This document shows positions 35,245-46,008 of a stretch of DNA of 64,000 nucleotides, piece by piece. The position numbers and the translations under genes are program-made. Numbering within the stretch: the stretch's first letter is position 1; each line of letters begins with the position of its first letter. The stretch is from Collinsella sp. TF08-11AT (lineage in GTDB: Bacteria; Actinomycetota; Coriobacteriia; Coriobacteriales; Coriobacteriaceae): contig NZ_QSRL01000003.1 in assembly GCF_003437035.1 (NCBI RefSeq), positions 1-64,000 on the forward strand. Direction: 5' to 3'. The notes under the pieces are model-generated. The model was not told the DNA's origin and did no database searches. It saw nothing but the letters and a program-made list of their open reading frames with translations.

Positions 35245-36248
35245 TGTTGTCCGCTCGCGAGCTCGCGCGTATCTTTTTTGAAGGCGAGTCGGACGAGGCT
35301 CGCATCGTCACTGCCGATGCGTTTGATGAGTGCGAGCACTTGGGTGCTGCCTCGATCGCCATTGGCGTGTTCGATGGCGTTCACCGTGGACACCGGGAAC
35401 TCATCGAAGCGCTTGTCCGTGATGCCCGTGCCCATGGCTGCAAGGCGGTCGTGGTCACTTTCGATCCCGATCCGGACGTTGTGGTGAGTCCTTCGCCCGC
35501 TCAAAAATTGATGACGACGGCCGACCGTCTACATGCCTTGGCTCAGACCGGGGTCGATGCAGTGGTGGCCGTTCCCTTTACGCCTGAGGTTGCGGCACTC
35601 GACCATGTCGGTTTTCTCACACTGTTGTCACGCGTGGTCGACATTCGTTCGATTCGCGTTGGCAGCGATTTTAGGCTGGGTCGTGGCGGTGCTTCTGGTG
35701 TTGCCGAGATGCGCGCCTGGGGTTCCGAGCACGGCGTTGACGTGTATGGTCACGATCTGCTTTGCGAGGGCGGTGAGGCCATTTGCGCCACCCGCATCCG
35801 TCATGAGCTGGGACAGGGCCATGTGGAGCTGGCTGCTGAGTTGCTCGGCCGCCCGTATATGCTGCGCGGCGGTGTTATTCGCGGCCGTCACGAGGGCTCT
35901 GGCATGGGCTTTCCCACGGCAAACCTGCAGGTTCCCGACGGCATTCAGGTGCCTGCCGATGGCGTGTATGAGGGCCTGGTGCTCGTCGATGACACCGTAT
36001 GGCCTGCTGCCGTTAACGTCGGCCTGCCGCCGACGTATGCCGACGATGCCGCTTCATCGCATCTCGAGGCTAACTTAATTGGTTATACGGGCGACCTGTA
36101 CGGCGCTTCCGTTTCGCTGGCGTTTACGCGCTGGCTGCGTCCCTCGCGTGTGTTCGAATCGCTGGATGAGTTGATCTCGACCGTCGAGGGTAATATCGAG
36201 GATATTCGTCACAACTTGGGCGAGCAGGGGGCGAGTATCCGTGATTAG
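35241..36248 (+). CDS. ribF: Bifunctional riboflavin kinase/FAD synthetase
   Basis: 335 residues (two adjacent ATGs at 35241 and 35244). N-terminal nucleotidyltransferase: IGVFDGVHRGHRELI, FDPDP, FRLGRGGAG-like VGSDFRLGRGG; C-terminal flavokinase with GRHEGSGMGFPTANLQVP (conserved GFPTAN). Makes FMN and FAD. Overlaps truB and dnaG, so all three are co-translated. Confidence 0.94.
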   Translation: MMLSARELARIFFEGESDEARIVTADAFDECEHLGAASIAIGVFDGVHRGHRELIEALVRDARAHGCKAVVVTFDPDPDVVVSPSPAQKLMTTADRLHALAQTGVDAVVAVPFTPEVAALDHVGFLTLLSRVVDIRSIRVGSDFRLGRGGASGVAEMRAWGSEHGVDVYGHDLLCEGGEAICATRIRHELGQGHVELAAELLGRPYMLRGGVIRGRHEGSGMGFPTANLQVPDGIQVPADGVYEGLVLVDDTVWPAAVNVGLPPTYADDAASSHLEANLIGYTGDLYGASVSLAFTRWLRPSRVFESLDELISTVEGNIEDIRHNLGEQGASIRD

Positions 36249-38349
36249 CGATGAGGAAAAAGACCAGGTACGCGCTGCGTCCGACTTAGTTGCCATCGTG
36301 CAGGAAACGGTTGAGCTCAAGCCCCGCGGCCATGAGTTTTGGGGTTGCTGCCCCTTCCATGGCGAAAAGACGCCTTCTTTCCACATTATCCCCGCTACGC
36401 AGGTCTGGCACTGCTTTGGCTGCGGCGAAGGCGGCGACGTCTTCACCTATATCATGAAGCGCGAAAACCTGAGCTTTCCCGAGTCAATCCGCTATTTGGC
36501 CGATCGTGCGGGTATTGAGCTGCATGACACCGGAGATCGTCGCGAGCGCGGTACCAAGCGTGCCCGCATCTACGATCTGTGTGCCGAGACCGCCCAGTTC
36601 TACCACACCATGCTTATGCGCGGTAAGGACGGCCGTCCACGCGAGTACTTTGCCAGCCGTGGTATGGGTGGCGACGTCTGCCGCCGCTACTGCTTGGGCT
36701 TTGCACCGGGCCGCAACGCGCTGGTGTCGCACCTGTCCCAGGCGGGTTTTACCCCGCAGGAGATGATCGACGCCAACGTTGCCGTGAGACGCGGGCGCGG
36801 GCAGCTTGCCGACCGCTTCTACGACCGCGTGATGTTTCCCATTTTTGATGAGCAGGGTCACAACATCGCCTTTGGCGGTCGCATCATGGGAGACGGCCAA
36901 CCCAAGTACCTCAACACCGCCGAGACGAGCGTGTTTCATAAAAAGCGAAACCTCTACGGCTTTAATTGGGCCAAGGAGTTTATCGTCGCACAGGATACCG
37001 CCATCGTGGTAGAGGGCTATACCGACTGCATCGCCTGTTGGGAGGCGGGGATTAAAAACGTTGTCGCCACGCTGGGCACCGCGCTCACGGAGCATCACGT
37101 CAAGACGCTCACCCGCTTTGCTAAGCGCATCGTGTATATGTTTGACGGCGATGCCGCGGGCCAGAAGGCCGCCCGTCGCGCGATTCAGTTTATCGAGCAG
37201 GATTCGATGGACCTTCGCTGCGTGGTGCTGCCCGACGGCAACGACCCCATGGAGTTCATCACGGCACATGGTGGACAGGAGCTGCAGGCGCGCATCGACG
37301 CTGCCGAGCCGCTTATGGACTTTGTCTACCGCTCGCTGCAGGAGTCGAGCGACATCACCACGCCGGGCGGTCGCGCCAAGGCGCTGGAAGATGTGCTGAC
37401 GCTTATCTATCCGCTGCGCGATAGCTATATGATCGACACGTACTTTATCCAGATTGCCGACCTGCTTGGTTTGGACCTGGAGACCGTGCGCGCGAGCTCG
37501 GGCCGCGTGTTTCGCGACGTCGCCAAGCGCGAAGATGCGGAGCGCCGTCGCGAACAGAACTATGAACGCCAGCGGGCGCAAGCTGAGCGATCTGGTAGCG
37601 CGGGCGGTCGGTCGTCTGGTTCGCAGGGGACATCTCGTGGTGCTTGGGCATCGGGCGCGACGCCGCCGGTGTCCGCGCCGGTCGAGGAGGAGCCGTACGA
37701 CCATGTCCCGCTCGATGCCTACGGCGCCGCGCCCGTGGAGCTCGTCGACGATCTGCCGCCGATCGATGTGCCTGATGATATGGGTGCTGTGCCTGTGACT
37801 GATGGTTCGGGCGCTCCGGCTGCGGCGGCGCCGATGGTTCTTACTGATCTTGAGCGCAAGTCCTTGGCAGGGGAGCGCGAGCTGTTGACGATGCTCACGA
37901 GCTACCCCGACCTGTTCCGCACGTATGCCGACCGCATCTGCTCTATCGAGTGGGTTGACCCACGTCACGAGTCCATCGCATGGGCCGTTCTGGCAACGCC
38001 GCCGGGAACCGATCCTGCAGCCTGCATGGATGCGGCGCGCTCGGTCTGTCCCGAGGCGGCAACGCTTGTGAGTGCCGGGCGCATCTCCGCGACGAGCAAG
38101 CACCCCACCGAGACGAACATCGTGTTCATGCTCGATACGCTCGAGCTCTACACCATCAAGCGCCGCATGCGTGCCGCACAGGCCAAGCTGCGCCAGGACC
38201 GTTCGCTCGATGATGAGGCCCGTCGCGCGCTGACCGTGCAGGCCGCGCAGGATTCGCAGCGTCAACGCGAGCTGCAAAAGTCTATCGGCGGCGTGGCGGA
38301 CCCGTTCCGTTTGATCGGTCTGGAGGCCGCAGGCACCGAACAGGCCTAG
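36241..38349 (+). CDS. dnaG: DNA primase
   Basis: 702 residues from GTG 36241, overlapping ribF by eight bases. Zinc-binding domain CCPFHGEKTPSFH ... WHCFGCGEGGD (~residues 36-65), RNA-polymerase core domain (RNALVSHLSQAGF, VMFPIFDEQGHNIAFGGR), TOPRIM VVEGYTDCIACWEAG and FDGDAAGQKAARR, and a C-terminal helicase-binding domain after a 100-residue Ser/Ala/Pro-rich linker. Synthesises replication primers. Confidence 0.96.
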   Translation: MISDEEKDQVRAASDLVAIVQETVELKPRGHEFWGCCPFHGEKTPSFHIIPATQVWHCFGCGEGGDVFTYIMKRENLSFPESIRYLADRAGIELHDTGDRRERGTKRARIYDLCAETAQFYHTMLMRGKDGRPREYFASRGMGGDVCRRYCLGFAPGRNALVSHLSQAGFTPQEMIDANVAVRRGRGQLADRFYDRVMFPIFDEQGHNIAFGGRIMGDGQPKYLNTAETSVFHKKRNLYGFNWAKEFIVAQDTAIVVEGYTDCIACWEAGIKNVVATLGTALTEHHVKTLTRFAKRIVYMFDGDAAGQKAARRAIQFIEQDSMDLRCVVLPDGNDPMEFITAHGGQELQARIDAAEPLMDFVYRSLQESSDITTPGGRAKALEDVLTLIYPLRDSYMIDTYFIQIADLLGLDLETVRASSGRVFRDVAKREDAERRREQNYERQRAQAERSGSAGGRSSGSQGTSRGAWASGATPPVSAPVEEEPYDHVPLDAYGAAPVELVDDLPPIDVPDDMGAVPVTDGSGAPAAAAPMVLTDLERKSLAGERELLTMLTSYPDLFRTYADRICSIEWVDPRHESIAWAVLATPPGTDPAACMDAARSVCPEAATLVSAGRISATSKHPTETNIVFMLDTLELYTIKRRMRAAQAKLRQDRSLDDEARRALTVQAAQDSQRQRELQKSIGGVADPFRLIGLEAAGTEQA

Positions 38350-38459
38350 ATGTTGTGGTCAACCAGCGTATTCTCGCCTATATCCAGTCCTCTTTTTGGG
38401 TATAGACGCCTATGTGTGTGCTAAAGTATTGAGTCCTGTGGACTATGAAGGGAGAATCT

Positions 38460-39809
<1,350 letters not shown>

Positions 39810-39851
39810 GGTTACGGCGTTCTTCCGAACGCCGTAACTGGCCGACGCTGC

Positions 39852-39950
39852 AAACCCGCCAGAGCGGCAATCTGCCTTTCAACTTCGGCGGCATGATCGA
39901 AAGATCAATGCCGCCTCGTTTCAAGGCACCTTGCTCGCTCTGGCGGGTTT
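39852..39950. repeat. Palindromic repeat/terminator after rpoD
   Basis: Outer stem AAACCCGCCAGAGC (39852) with GCTCTGGCGGGTTT (39937), inner hairpin GGCGGCATGATC-GAAA-GATC-A-ATGCCGCC (39887-39915). Shares CGGCAATCTGC and GCACCTTGC with the repeat after guaB. Ends in TTTT, so it may terminate rpoD. Confidence 0.65.
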
Positions 39951-40017
39951 TCGCTGTCCGTCCTCTATCTGCGGCGTTGCTATGGCTGTCAGTTGTGCGA
40001 CAGTTTGGGGGTGGTTA

Positions 40018-40122
40018 TTGGGGACAGACTTAAATGAGTAGCTTTGGTCGGTACTTAGGGATGTTCCTTTTCTGCCGGCACTTTGGGACACTCCTTGTCT
40101 AGTCATTCAAGAACGTCCCCAA
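40018..40122. repeat. 105-bp inverted-repeat element
   Basis: 24-base imperfect arms: 40018-40041 begins TTGGGGACAGACTTAAATGA and 40099-40122 is its inverted partner ending AACGTCCCCAA. The middle contains ACTTTGGGACACTCCTTG. No ORF; REP/MITE-like. Confidence 0.55.
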
Positions 40123-40154
40123 TGACTAGGTCGGAAAAATTCTCAAAAAAGTTC

Positions 40155-40182
40155 TTGCCCTAAGCTGATTCGTCCGTATAAT
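40155..40182 (+). promoter_or_regulatory. Promoter of the tRNA-Asn pair
   Basis: TTGCCC (40155), 16-base spacer, TATAAT (40177). 30 bases before the first tRNA. Confidence 0.65.
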
Positions 40183-40212
40183 AAACCTCGTTGCTTGAGA
40201 GCACGCACCTAT

Positions 40213-40287
40213 TCCTCGGTAGCTCAATGGTAGAGCACGCGGCTGTTAACCGCGCTGTTGTAGGTTCGAGTCCTACCCGGGGAGCCA
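40213..40287 (+). tRNA. tRNA-Asn (GTT), copy 1
   Basis: 75 bases including encoded CCA. Acceptor TCCTCGG pairs with CCGGGGA; anticodon loop CTGTTAA with GTT; T arm GTAGG-TTCGAGT-CCTAC. Confidence 0.97.
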
Positions 40288-40296
40288 GAATTTCTC

Positions 40297-40318
40297 AGCC
40301 CATTTCGCTGGGCTTTTT
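40297..40318 (+). terminator. Terminator between the tRNAs
   Basis: AGCCCA-TTTCGC-TGGGCT followed by TTTT. Confidence 0.75.
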
Positions 40319-40321
40319 AAT

Positions 40322-40396
40322 TCCTCGGTAGCTCAATGGTAGAGCACGCGGCTGTTAACCGCGCTGTTGTAGGTTCGAGTCCTACCCGGGGAGCCA
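40322..40396 (+). tRNA. tRNA-Asn (GTT), copy 2
   Basis: Identical in all 75 bases to copy 1, including the preceding ATTCC, showing a recent tandem duplication or gene conversion. Confidence 0.97.
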
Positions 40397-40403
40397 GGTT
40401 GTA

Positions 40404-40432
40404 AAACCCGTCGCTTATGCGGCGGGTTTTTT
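40404..40432 (+). terminator. Terminator of the tRNA unit
   Basis: AAACCCGTCGC, loop TTAT, GCGGCGGGTTT with a T6 run; one G-U pair. Confidence 0.85.
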
Positions 40433-40590
40433 CATGCCGCGACCACTTGACTCGAACGTTGCCATATCAACATTTCGTGTCGAGGATGTAATCCCGCGAC
40501 CCACCACCTCAACATGGCGCGGTCGTTGTAAAATATTGCAATGATTGCTCCCACGACATGGTGCCGCGAGCACCAGATAAGGAGATTCTT

Positions 40591-40947
40591 GTGTCTGAGA
40601 CCATTAACGGCAGCCTGAGCGTCTCGAACGACGTTATTGCCGATATTGCCGGTTATGCCGCGATGACGTGCTATGGCGTCGTCGGTATGGCTGAGCAGCT
40701 CCAGGGCGCCGAGAGCGTGCGCCTGCTTGCCGGCCAGCGCCTCCGCAAGGGCGTGCTTGTCTCCGCCGACGAGAACGGCCTTACGGTCGATCTTCACGTC
40801 GTGCTCGAGAACGGCGTCAACATGAAGTCCGTCTGCCACAATCTTTCGAGCTCCGTTGCCTTCACCCTGCAGGAGATCGCCCAGATCGATCCCGCCAGCC
40901 TTAAGATCGGCATCCATATCGACGCGCTCAAGAGCCGTCTGAACTAG
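40591..40947 (+). CDS. Asp23/Gls24 (DUF322) family protein
   Basis: 118 residues from GTG 40591, with AAGGAG at suitable spacing. Matches the YloU/Asp23 family: VSNDVIADIAGYAAMTCYGVVGMA and VDLHVVLENGVNMKSVC. Typical partner of the DAK/FakA gene that follows (yloU-yloV in Bacillus). Thought to be a small envelope-stress or membrane-associated protein. Confidence 0.88.
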   Translation: MSETINGSLSVSNDVIADIAGYAAMTCYGVVGMAEQLQGAESVRLLAGQRLRKGVLVSADENGLTVDLHVVLENGVNMKSVCHNLSSSVAFTLQEIAQIDPASLKIGIHIDALKSRLN

Positions 40948-40974
40948 CATCCGAAAACGGAGATTCAAATACCC

Positions 40975-42636
40975 ATGATTGCAAAGACCATTCGCACCTG
41001 TTTTCCGATCGCTGCGGCTGCCGTTTCCGACAAGGCCGAGGAGATCAACAAGCTCAACGTCTTTCCCGTGCCCGACGGCGACACCGGCACCAACATGTCG
41101 CTCACGCTCGCCTCGGTGACCAAGGAGCTTCCTGCCCTTCCCGCCGATGCCGACATGGAGGCCATTGCCGGCGCCATCACCCACGGCTCCCTGATGGGCG
41201 CCCGCGGCAACTCCGGCGTCATCACTTCGCAGATCCTGCGCGGCGTGGCCGAGGGTCTTGTCTCTGCCGACGAGCCCATTACGTCCGCCAACATTGCCTA
41301 TGCGTTCCGCCGAGCCGTCAAGGTCGCCTTCCAGGCCGTCCGTAAGCCCATCGAGGGCACGATCCTCACGGTGCTGCGCGATGTCTCGACCAAGGCCGAC
41401 GAGTGCGAAAAGAAGAAGTTCTCGGCCGAGGATGCGCTCGACGCTATCGTCGTCGAGGCCTACCAGTCCGTCGCCCGCACGCCCGACCTGCTGCCCGTTC
41501 TGAAGGAGAACGGCGTGGTCGACTCCGGCGCCTTCGGCTTTGCTATTTTCCTTGAGAACTTTGTTGCCGCTGCGCTTGGCCGCAGCACCGTTGTCGAGGA
41601 TTTCTCTGCCACGTTTGATTCCGCTGGCTCTGCCCACGACGCGGCCCTTGGTCGTGTTGAGATCGAGGCCAACGACGACTGGGAGGGCTCGGAGTTCCGC
41701 TACTGCAACGAGTTCCTCTTTAAGGCCGACGCTCCTTTTGACGAGGACGAGTGCCTCAAGTTCCTGGGCTCCATGGGTGACTGTGAGTTGCTCGTGGGCG
41801 CCTACCCCGACTACAAGATCCACGTGCACTCCAACACCCCCAACCTGGTGCTCGAGCACATGCTGCAGCTCGGTCAGATCTACGAGGTCTTTATCCACAA
41901 CATGGAGATGGAGGCCCACGACCGTACCGCCAAGATTCATGAGGACCAGGAGAAGGCTGCCGAGCCCGCCAAGGCGCTGGGCTTTGTCGCCGTTGCCGCC
42001 GGTTCGGGCGAGGCCGACATCCTCAAGTCCCTCGGCGTCGACGTGATCGTGTCGGGTGGTCAGACCATGAACCCCTCGACTGCAGACCTGCTGGGCGCCG
42101 TCGACCAGGTCAACGCGACCTCGGTTATCATCCTGCCCAACAACGGTAACATCCGCATGGCTGCCGAGGCCGCCGCCTCTGCCTGCACTGACAAGAAGGT
42201 CGCCGTCGTTCCCACCAAGACCGTTCCGCAGGCCTTCTCCGCGCTGTTCGCGGTCCTGCCCGATTCCGATCTCGAGGACGCCGTCGCCGCTATGGTCGAC
42301 GCCATCAGCGAGGTCCGCGATGGCGAGGTCACCCGCGCCGTGCGCGACTCCAGCGCCTCGGACGGCTCCCCGATTCACTCCGGTGACGTCATGGGTATCA
42401 TTGCCGGTTCCATCGATGTGGTCGGCTCCGATGTGAAACAGGTCACGCTCGATTGTATCAACCGTATGCAGGAGGAAGAGGAGGGCGACGCGCTGACGAT
42501 TCTGGCCGGCGAGGAGCTGTCCGATGAAGCCTTCCAGGAGATCGTCGACGCTATCGAGGAGGCTCAGCCCGACCTGGAGATCGACGCCCATCGTGGCGAG
42601 CAGCCGCTCTATCCCGTGATCTTCTCGATCGAGTAG
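40975..42636 (+). CDS. fakA: DAK-domain kinase, FakA/YloV-like
   Basis: 553 residues. N-terminal DhaL/DAK2 ATP-binding domain: KLNVFPVPDGDTGTNMSLTL with the DGDTG Mg-ATP motif, and HGSLMGARGNSGVITSQ. C-terminal FakA-type regulatory region (GAYPDYKIHVHSNTPN, IILPNNGNIRMAAEAA). Phosphorylates fatty acids with a FakB partner (not in this window), feeding the PlsX route. Sits in the asp23-fakA-recG order common in Firmicutes and actinobacteria. Confidence 0.87.
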   Translation: MIAKTIRTCFPIAAAAVSDKAEEINKLNVFPVPDGDTGTNMSLTLASVTKELPALPADADMEAIAGAITHGSLMGARGNSGVITSQILRGVAEGLVSADEPITSANIAYAFRRAVKVAFQAVRKPIEGTILTVLRDVSTKADECEKKKFSAEDALDAIVVEAYQSVARTPDLLPVLKENGVVDSGAFGFAIFLENFVAAALGRSTVVEDFSATFDSAGSAHDAALGRVEIEANDDWEGSEFRYCNEFLFKADAPFDEDECLKFLGSMGDCELLVGAYPDYKIHVHSNTPNLVLEHMLQLGQIYEVFIHNMEMEAHDRTAKIHEDQEKAAEPAKALGFVAVAAGSGEADILKSLGVDVIVSGGQTMNPSTADLLGAVDQVNATSVIILPNNGNIRMAAEAAASACTDKKVAVVPTKTVPQAFSALFAVLPDSDLEDAVAAMVDAISEVRDGEVTRAVRDSSASDGSPIHSGDVMGIIAGSIDVVGSDVKQVTLDCINRMQEEEEGDALTILAGEELSDEAFQEIVDAIEEAQPDLEIDAHRGEQPLYPVIFSIE

Positions 42637-42646
42637 GCATCTGCCC

Positions 42647-44824
42647 ATGTCTGAGCTCTGCTCCGTGCCGCGCGTCTCGGATCGCTTTGCCCAGAGCAAT
42701 GCGCTCGACGAGGATATCGCGCGACTCAAATATGTTTCGGGTAAACGTGAGGAGGCCCTTCGCCGTCTGGGAATTCGGACGGTGGGGGACCTCCTTCTGC
42801 ATATCCCTCATCGATACCTGGACTTTACGCGCTCCTGGTCCATCGAGATGGCGCCCATCGGTACCGTGTGCACCATCATCGCCACGGTCGACCGTATCGT
42901 TCAAAAGAAGCCGCGTCCGCGCATGCAGGTGACCGAGGTCTCACTCGTTGACGAGACGGGCGTGCTGCAGGTCGCCTTTTTCCGTCAGCCTTGGATTGCC
43001 CAGCAGCTTAAGCAGGGCGACCGCCTGGCCGTGATGGGCAAGGTCGAGTTTGCCTACGGTTTTAAGCAGATGGCCTCGCCGCACTTTGAAAAGCTCGATG
43101 ACGGGCGTGCTGCGGGCACCATTTTGCCGGTCCATTATGTGAGTGACGGCGTGAGCCAGGCATGGATGCGCCGCATCGTAAGTGGCGCGCTCGAGGTCGT
43201 CGGCAATCCCTTCGACCCGATTCCCGCACGCTTGCGCGTTAAGCGTCGCCTGATGAGCAATGCTCGTGCGCTTCGATCAATTCACTTTCCCTCGAGCATG
43301 GCTGAGCGCGATATCGCGCGCGCACGGCTTGCCTACGAGGAGTGCCTTTACCTGCAGCTGGCGCTGCGCCTGCGCAACGACGGCAGCCTGGTCGATGTGG
43401 TGCCCTACGCCCACGCCGCGGGCGAGCACCTGGCCGCGCTCAAGCAAGCCCTGCCATTTTCGCTGAGCGACGAGCAGGAGGCCGCGTTCCAAGATATCCT
43501 GCGCGATATGTGCGATGGCGGGCGCGTGATGAACCGCCTGCTGCTGGGCGATGTCGGTACCGGTAAGACCGCCGTTGCCGCCTGCGCGCTGGCTGTGGCT
43601 ACCGATAGCGGCACGCAGGCCTGCGTTATGGCGCCCACGGGCGTGCTGGCGCGTCAATATGCCGATAAGACCGGCCCCTTGCTCTCGCAGGCTGGCATGA
43701 CCTGGGCGCTCCTGACGGGCGCCACGCCAGCGGCCGAGCGCGAGCGGATCCATGCCCAGCTGGAATCGGGCGAGCTCGATGTCCTCTTTGGCACCCACGC
43801 GGTGCTTTCGGATAACGTGGCGTTCAAGCATCTGTCGCTCGTGGTCATCGATGAGCAGCACCGGTTTGGCGTCGGCCAACGCAACGCCCTGCGTGCGAAG
43901 GGCCCTGGTGCCGATCTGCTCGTTATGACGGCAACGCCCATCCCACGTACGCTGGCGCTTTCGGTCTACGGCGATCTGGACACGAGCATCATCCGCCATC
44001 GGCCCGTCCCTGGCGCTGGCGTGACGACACGCGTGCTTACCGAGTCGAGCCGCGACCTTGCCTATGGCGCCATCCGCGAGGCGCATGAAAAGGGTCAGCA
44101 GGCCTACGTGATTTGCCCGCTCGTGGAGCCGAGTGACTCGGCCGATGATCTGGAGGACGTGCCCGGTATCGCCCGCGACGACGAGGGCCGCGTGACGGTC
44201 CCCGTGCCGCTGCACGATACGGCGACCGAGCTCGATCGCCTGCGTCTGGCGTTGCCGGGTCTTGCCATCGAGCGTCTTCATGGTCGCATGCCTGCGGGGG
44301 AGAAGGACCAGGTCATCGATGCCTTTAAGCGTGGCGAGATCGATGTGCTCGTCTCGACTACGGTGGTCGAGGTGGGCGTCGACGTGCCCAACGCCACCGT
44401 CATGGTCATCGAGAATGGCGAGCGCTTTGGGTTGGCGGCCTTGCACCAGCTGCGCGGGCGCGTGGGCCGCGGCAGTGTGTCGGGTACGTGCCTGGTCATG
44501 ACGCACTCCAAGGGCAACGGCGGCGCGTCGGTGGCACAAGAACGCCTCCAGTCGCTCGAGAAGACCTCGGACGGCTTTACGCTCGCCCAGATGGACTTGC
44601 GTCTGCGCCACGAGGGTGAAATCCTGGGTTACCGCCAGCATGGCGGCGTGACCTTGCGCTTTGTGGACCTGGACGCCGACGAGGAATTGATCGAGTGGGC
44701 CCATTTGGACGCGGTCGAGCTCTTGCGGTATGCTTGCAACCTTGACTCCGTGGCGACGCGTCCCTTGCGCGATGCGGTCGCCACGCGGTATCGACACATC
44801 TTTAAGGAGGTCAGCGGAGGATGA
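42647..44824 (+). CDS. recG: ATP-dependent DNA helicase RecG
   Basis: 725 residues. N-terminal wedge OB domain, then SF2 motor: LLLGDVGTGKTAVA (motif I, ~residue 300), VVIDEQHRFGVGQR (motif II, DEQH), TATPIPRTLAL (motif III) and QLRGRVGRG (motif VI). Remodels stalled forks and branched DNA. Overlaps rsmD by four bases. Confidence 0.95.
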   Translation: MSELCSVPRVSDRFAQSNALDEDIARLKYVSGKREEALRRLGIRTVGDLLLHIPHRYLDFTRSWSIEMAPIGTVCTIIATVDRIVQKKPRPRMQVTEVSLVDETGVLQVAFFRQPWIAQQLKQGDRLAVMGKVEFAYGFKQMASPHFEKLDDGRAAGTILPVHYVSDGVSQAWMRRIVSGALEVVGNPFDPIPARLRVKRRLMSNARALRSIHFPSSMAERDIARARLAYEECLYLQLALRLRNDGSLVDVVPYAHAAGEHLAALKQALPFSLSDEQEAAFQDILRDMCDGGRVMNRLLLGDVGTGKTAVAACALAVATDSGTQACVMAPTGVLARQYADKTGPLLSQAGMTWALLTGATPAAERERIHAQLESGELDVLFGTHAVLSDNVAFKHLSLVVIDEQHRFGVGQRNALRAKGPGADLLVMTATPIPRTLALSVYGDLDTSIIRHRPVPGAGVTTRVLTESSRDLAYGAIREAHEKGQQAYVICPLVEPSDSADDLEDVPGIARDDEGRVTVPVPLHDTATELDRLRLALPGLAIERLHGRMPAGEKDQVIDAFKRGEIDVLVSTTVVEVGVDVPNATVMVIENGERFGLAALHQLRGRVGRGSVSGTCLVMTHSKGNGGASVAQERLQSLEKTSDGFTLAQMDLRLRHEGEILGYRQHGGVTLRFVDLDADEELIEWAHLDAVELLRYACNLDSVATRPLRDAVATRYRHIFKEVSGG

Positions 44825-45450
44825 GAATCATCGGCGGCGAATGGCGCGGTCGTAAGATCGAGGAGCCCCGTGGTCGCGATGTCACCCGCCCCACGACCGA
44901 TCGCGTGCGCGAGGCGTGCGCATCTATGGTCATGTCGGCATTCGACTTCGATCTGGACGAGGTCCGCGTGCTGGATGCCTTTGGCGGCTCCGGTGCCTTG
45001 GGCATTGAGATGCTCTCGCGTGGTGCCCGCTCGCTCACCACGTTCGAGATCGATCGCAACGCTGCTCGTCTGATTACCAAGAATATCGAGTCGCTGTGCC
45101 GCGACCGTGCGCGTTGGCGCGTGGTGAGCGGCGACGTGCTGGCAAGCACTTCGCGCGGCCGCGTGCCGGGCGGTCCCTTTGACCTGGTCCTGCTCGACCC
45201 GCCCTATGCTTATGGCGCCGAGCCGGTCGAGGGGCTGCTGCAGAACTTGGCCCAGCAGGACTTGCTGGCGCAGGGTGCCTATGCGCTGTTCGAGCACGCT
45301 GCCGCCGATGCGGGTGCGCATCCGGCAGGCTTTGAGATCGTGCGTGAGAAGCGTTACGGCATTACCTCGGTCGACCTGCTTCGTTGGGTTGGCAACGGCG
45401 AGGATGATGGCAACGATAGCGACGCACCCACGGAGGATGCTCATGAGTGA
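44821..45450 (+). CDS. rsmD: 16S rRNA (guanine966-N2)-methyltransferase
   Basis: 209 residues. MRIIGGEWRGRKI start, RPTTDRVREA, SAM site LDAFGGSGALGIE and LVLLDPPYAYG (the DPPY N-methyltransferase motif). Acts on the assembled small subunit. rsmD-coaD pairs are widespread; the end overlaps coaD by eight bases. Confidence 0.92.
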   Translation: MRIIGGEWRGRKIEEPRGRDVTRPTTDRVREACASMVMSAFDFDLDEVRVLDAFGGSGALGIEMLSRGARSLTTFEIDRNAARLITKNIESLCRDRARWRVVSGDVLASTSRGRVPGGPFDLVLLDPPYAYGAEPVEGLLQNLAQQDLLAQGAYALFEHAAADAGAHPAGFEIVREKRYGITSVDLLRWVGNGEDDGNDSDAPTEDAHE

Positions 45451-45940
45451 CACCATTAACCGTGTAATCGTCCCGGGTACCTTCGATCCCATCACGTTTG
45501 GCCACATCGACGTGATTCGCCGTGCCCGCCGCATCTTCCCCAGCGTGATCGTGGCCGTTGCCGAGTCGCAGGGAAAAAACGGCGTGGGCACCACCTTTAT
45601 GCTCGATGAGCGCGTGGCGCTGGCCCGTGAGGCGCTCGGTGATATTGACGGCGTCGAGGTGCTACCCTTCACCGGCCTCTTGGTCGATTTTGCCCGCGAA
45701 CAGGGAGCAGGAGCCGTGGTCAAGGGTCTGCGTGCTATGACCGACTTTGAGTACGAGCTGCAGCAGGCCGACCTCAACTACCGCCTGGATAACGAGCTGG
45801 AGTCCATCTTTGTCATGAGCGCGCCGCAGTACGGCTATATCTCGAGCTCGGTGGTTCGCCAGATTGCCTCGCTCGGTAGTGACGTCTCTAATTTTGTTCC
45901 GCCCAATGTGGTCAAGGCGCTCAAACATCGCTTTTCGTGA
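45443..45940 (+). CDS. coaD: Phosphopantetheine adenylyltransferase
   Basis: 165 residues from ATG 45443 (CGGAGG upstream). RVIVPGTFDPITFGHIDVI gives the GxH nucleotidyl-transfer site; YGYISSSVVRQIASLG the ISSTxVR-like loop. Penultimate step of coenzyme A synthesis. Confidence 0.94.
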   Translation: MSDTINRVIVPGTFDPITFGHIDVIRRARRIFPSVIVAVAESQGKNGVGTTFMLDERVALAREALGDIDGVEVLPFTGLLVDFAREQGAGAVVKGLRAMTDFEYELQQADLNYRLDNELESIFVMSAPQYGYISSSVVRQIASLGSDVSNFVPPNVVKALKHRFS

Positions 45941-46008
45941 CGTTTTTTAATGCCTGGTGGCATGTGGTAAACTAACACGATGATATGTTACCTATGAAAG
46001 GAGACCGG

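Noticed and set aside
40213..40396. Start of a CRISPR-like repeat array
   Set aside because: The two identical units fold as tRNA-Asn; there are only two and no spacers.
40432..42729. 765-codon minus-strand frame across the Asp23 and FakA genes
   Set aside because: Contradicted by two well-supported plus-strand families.
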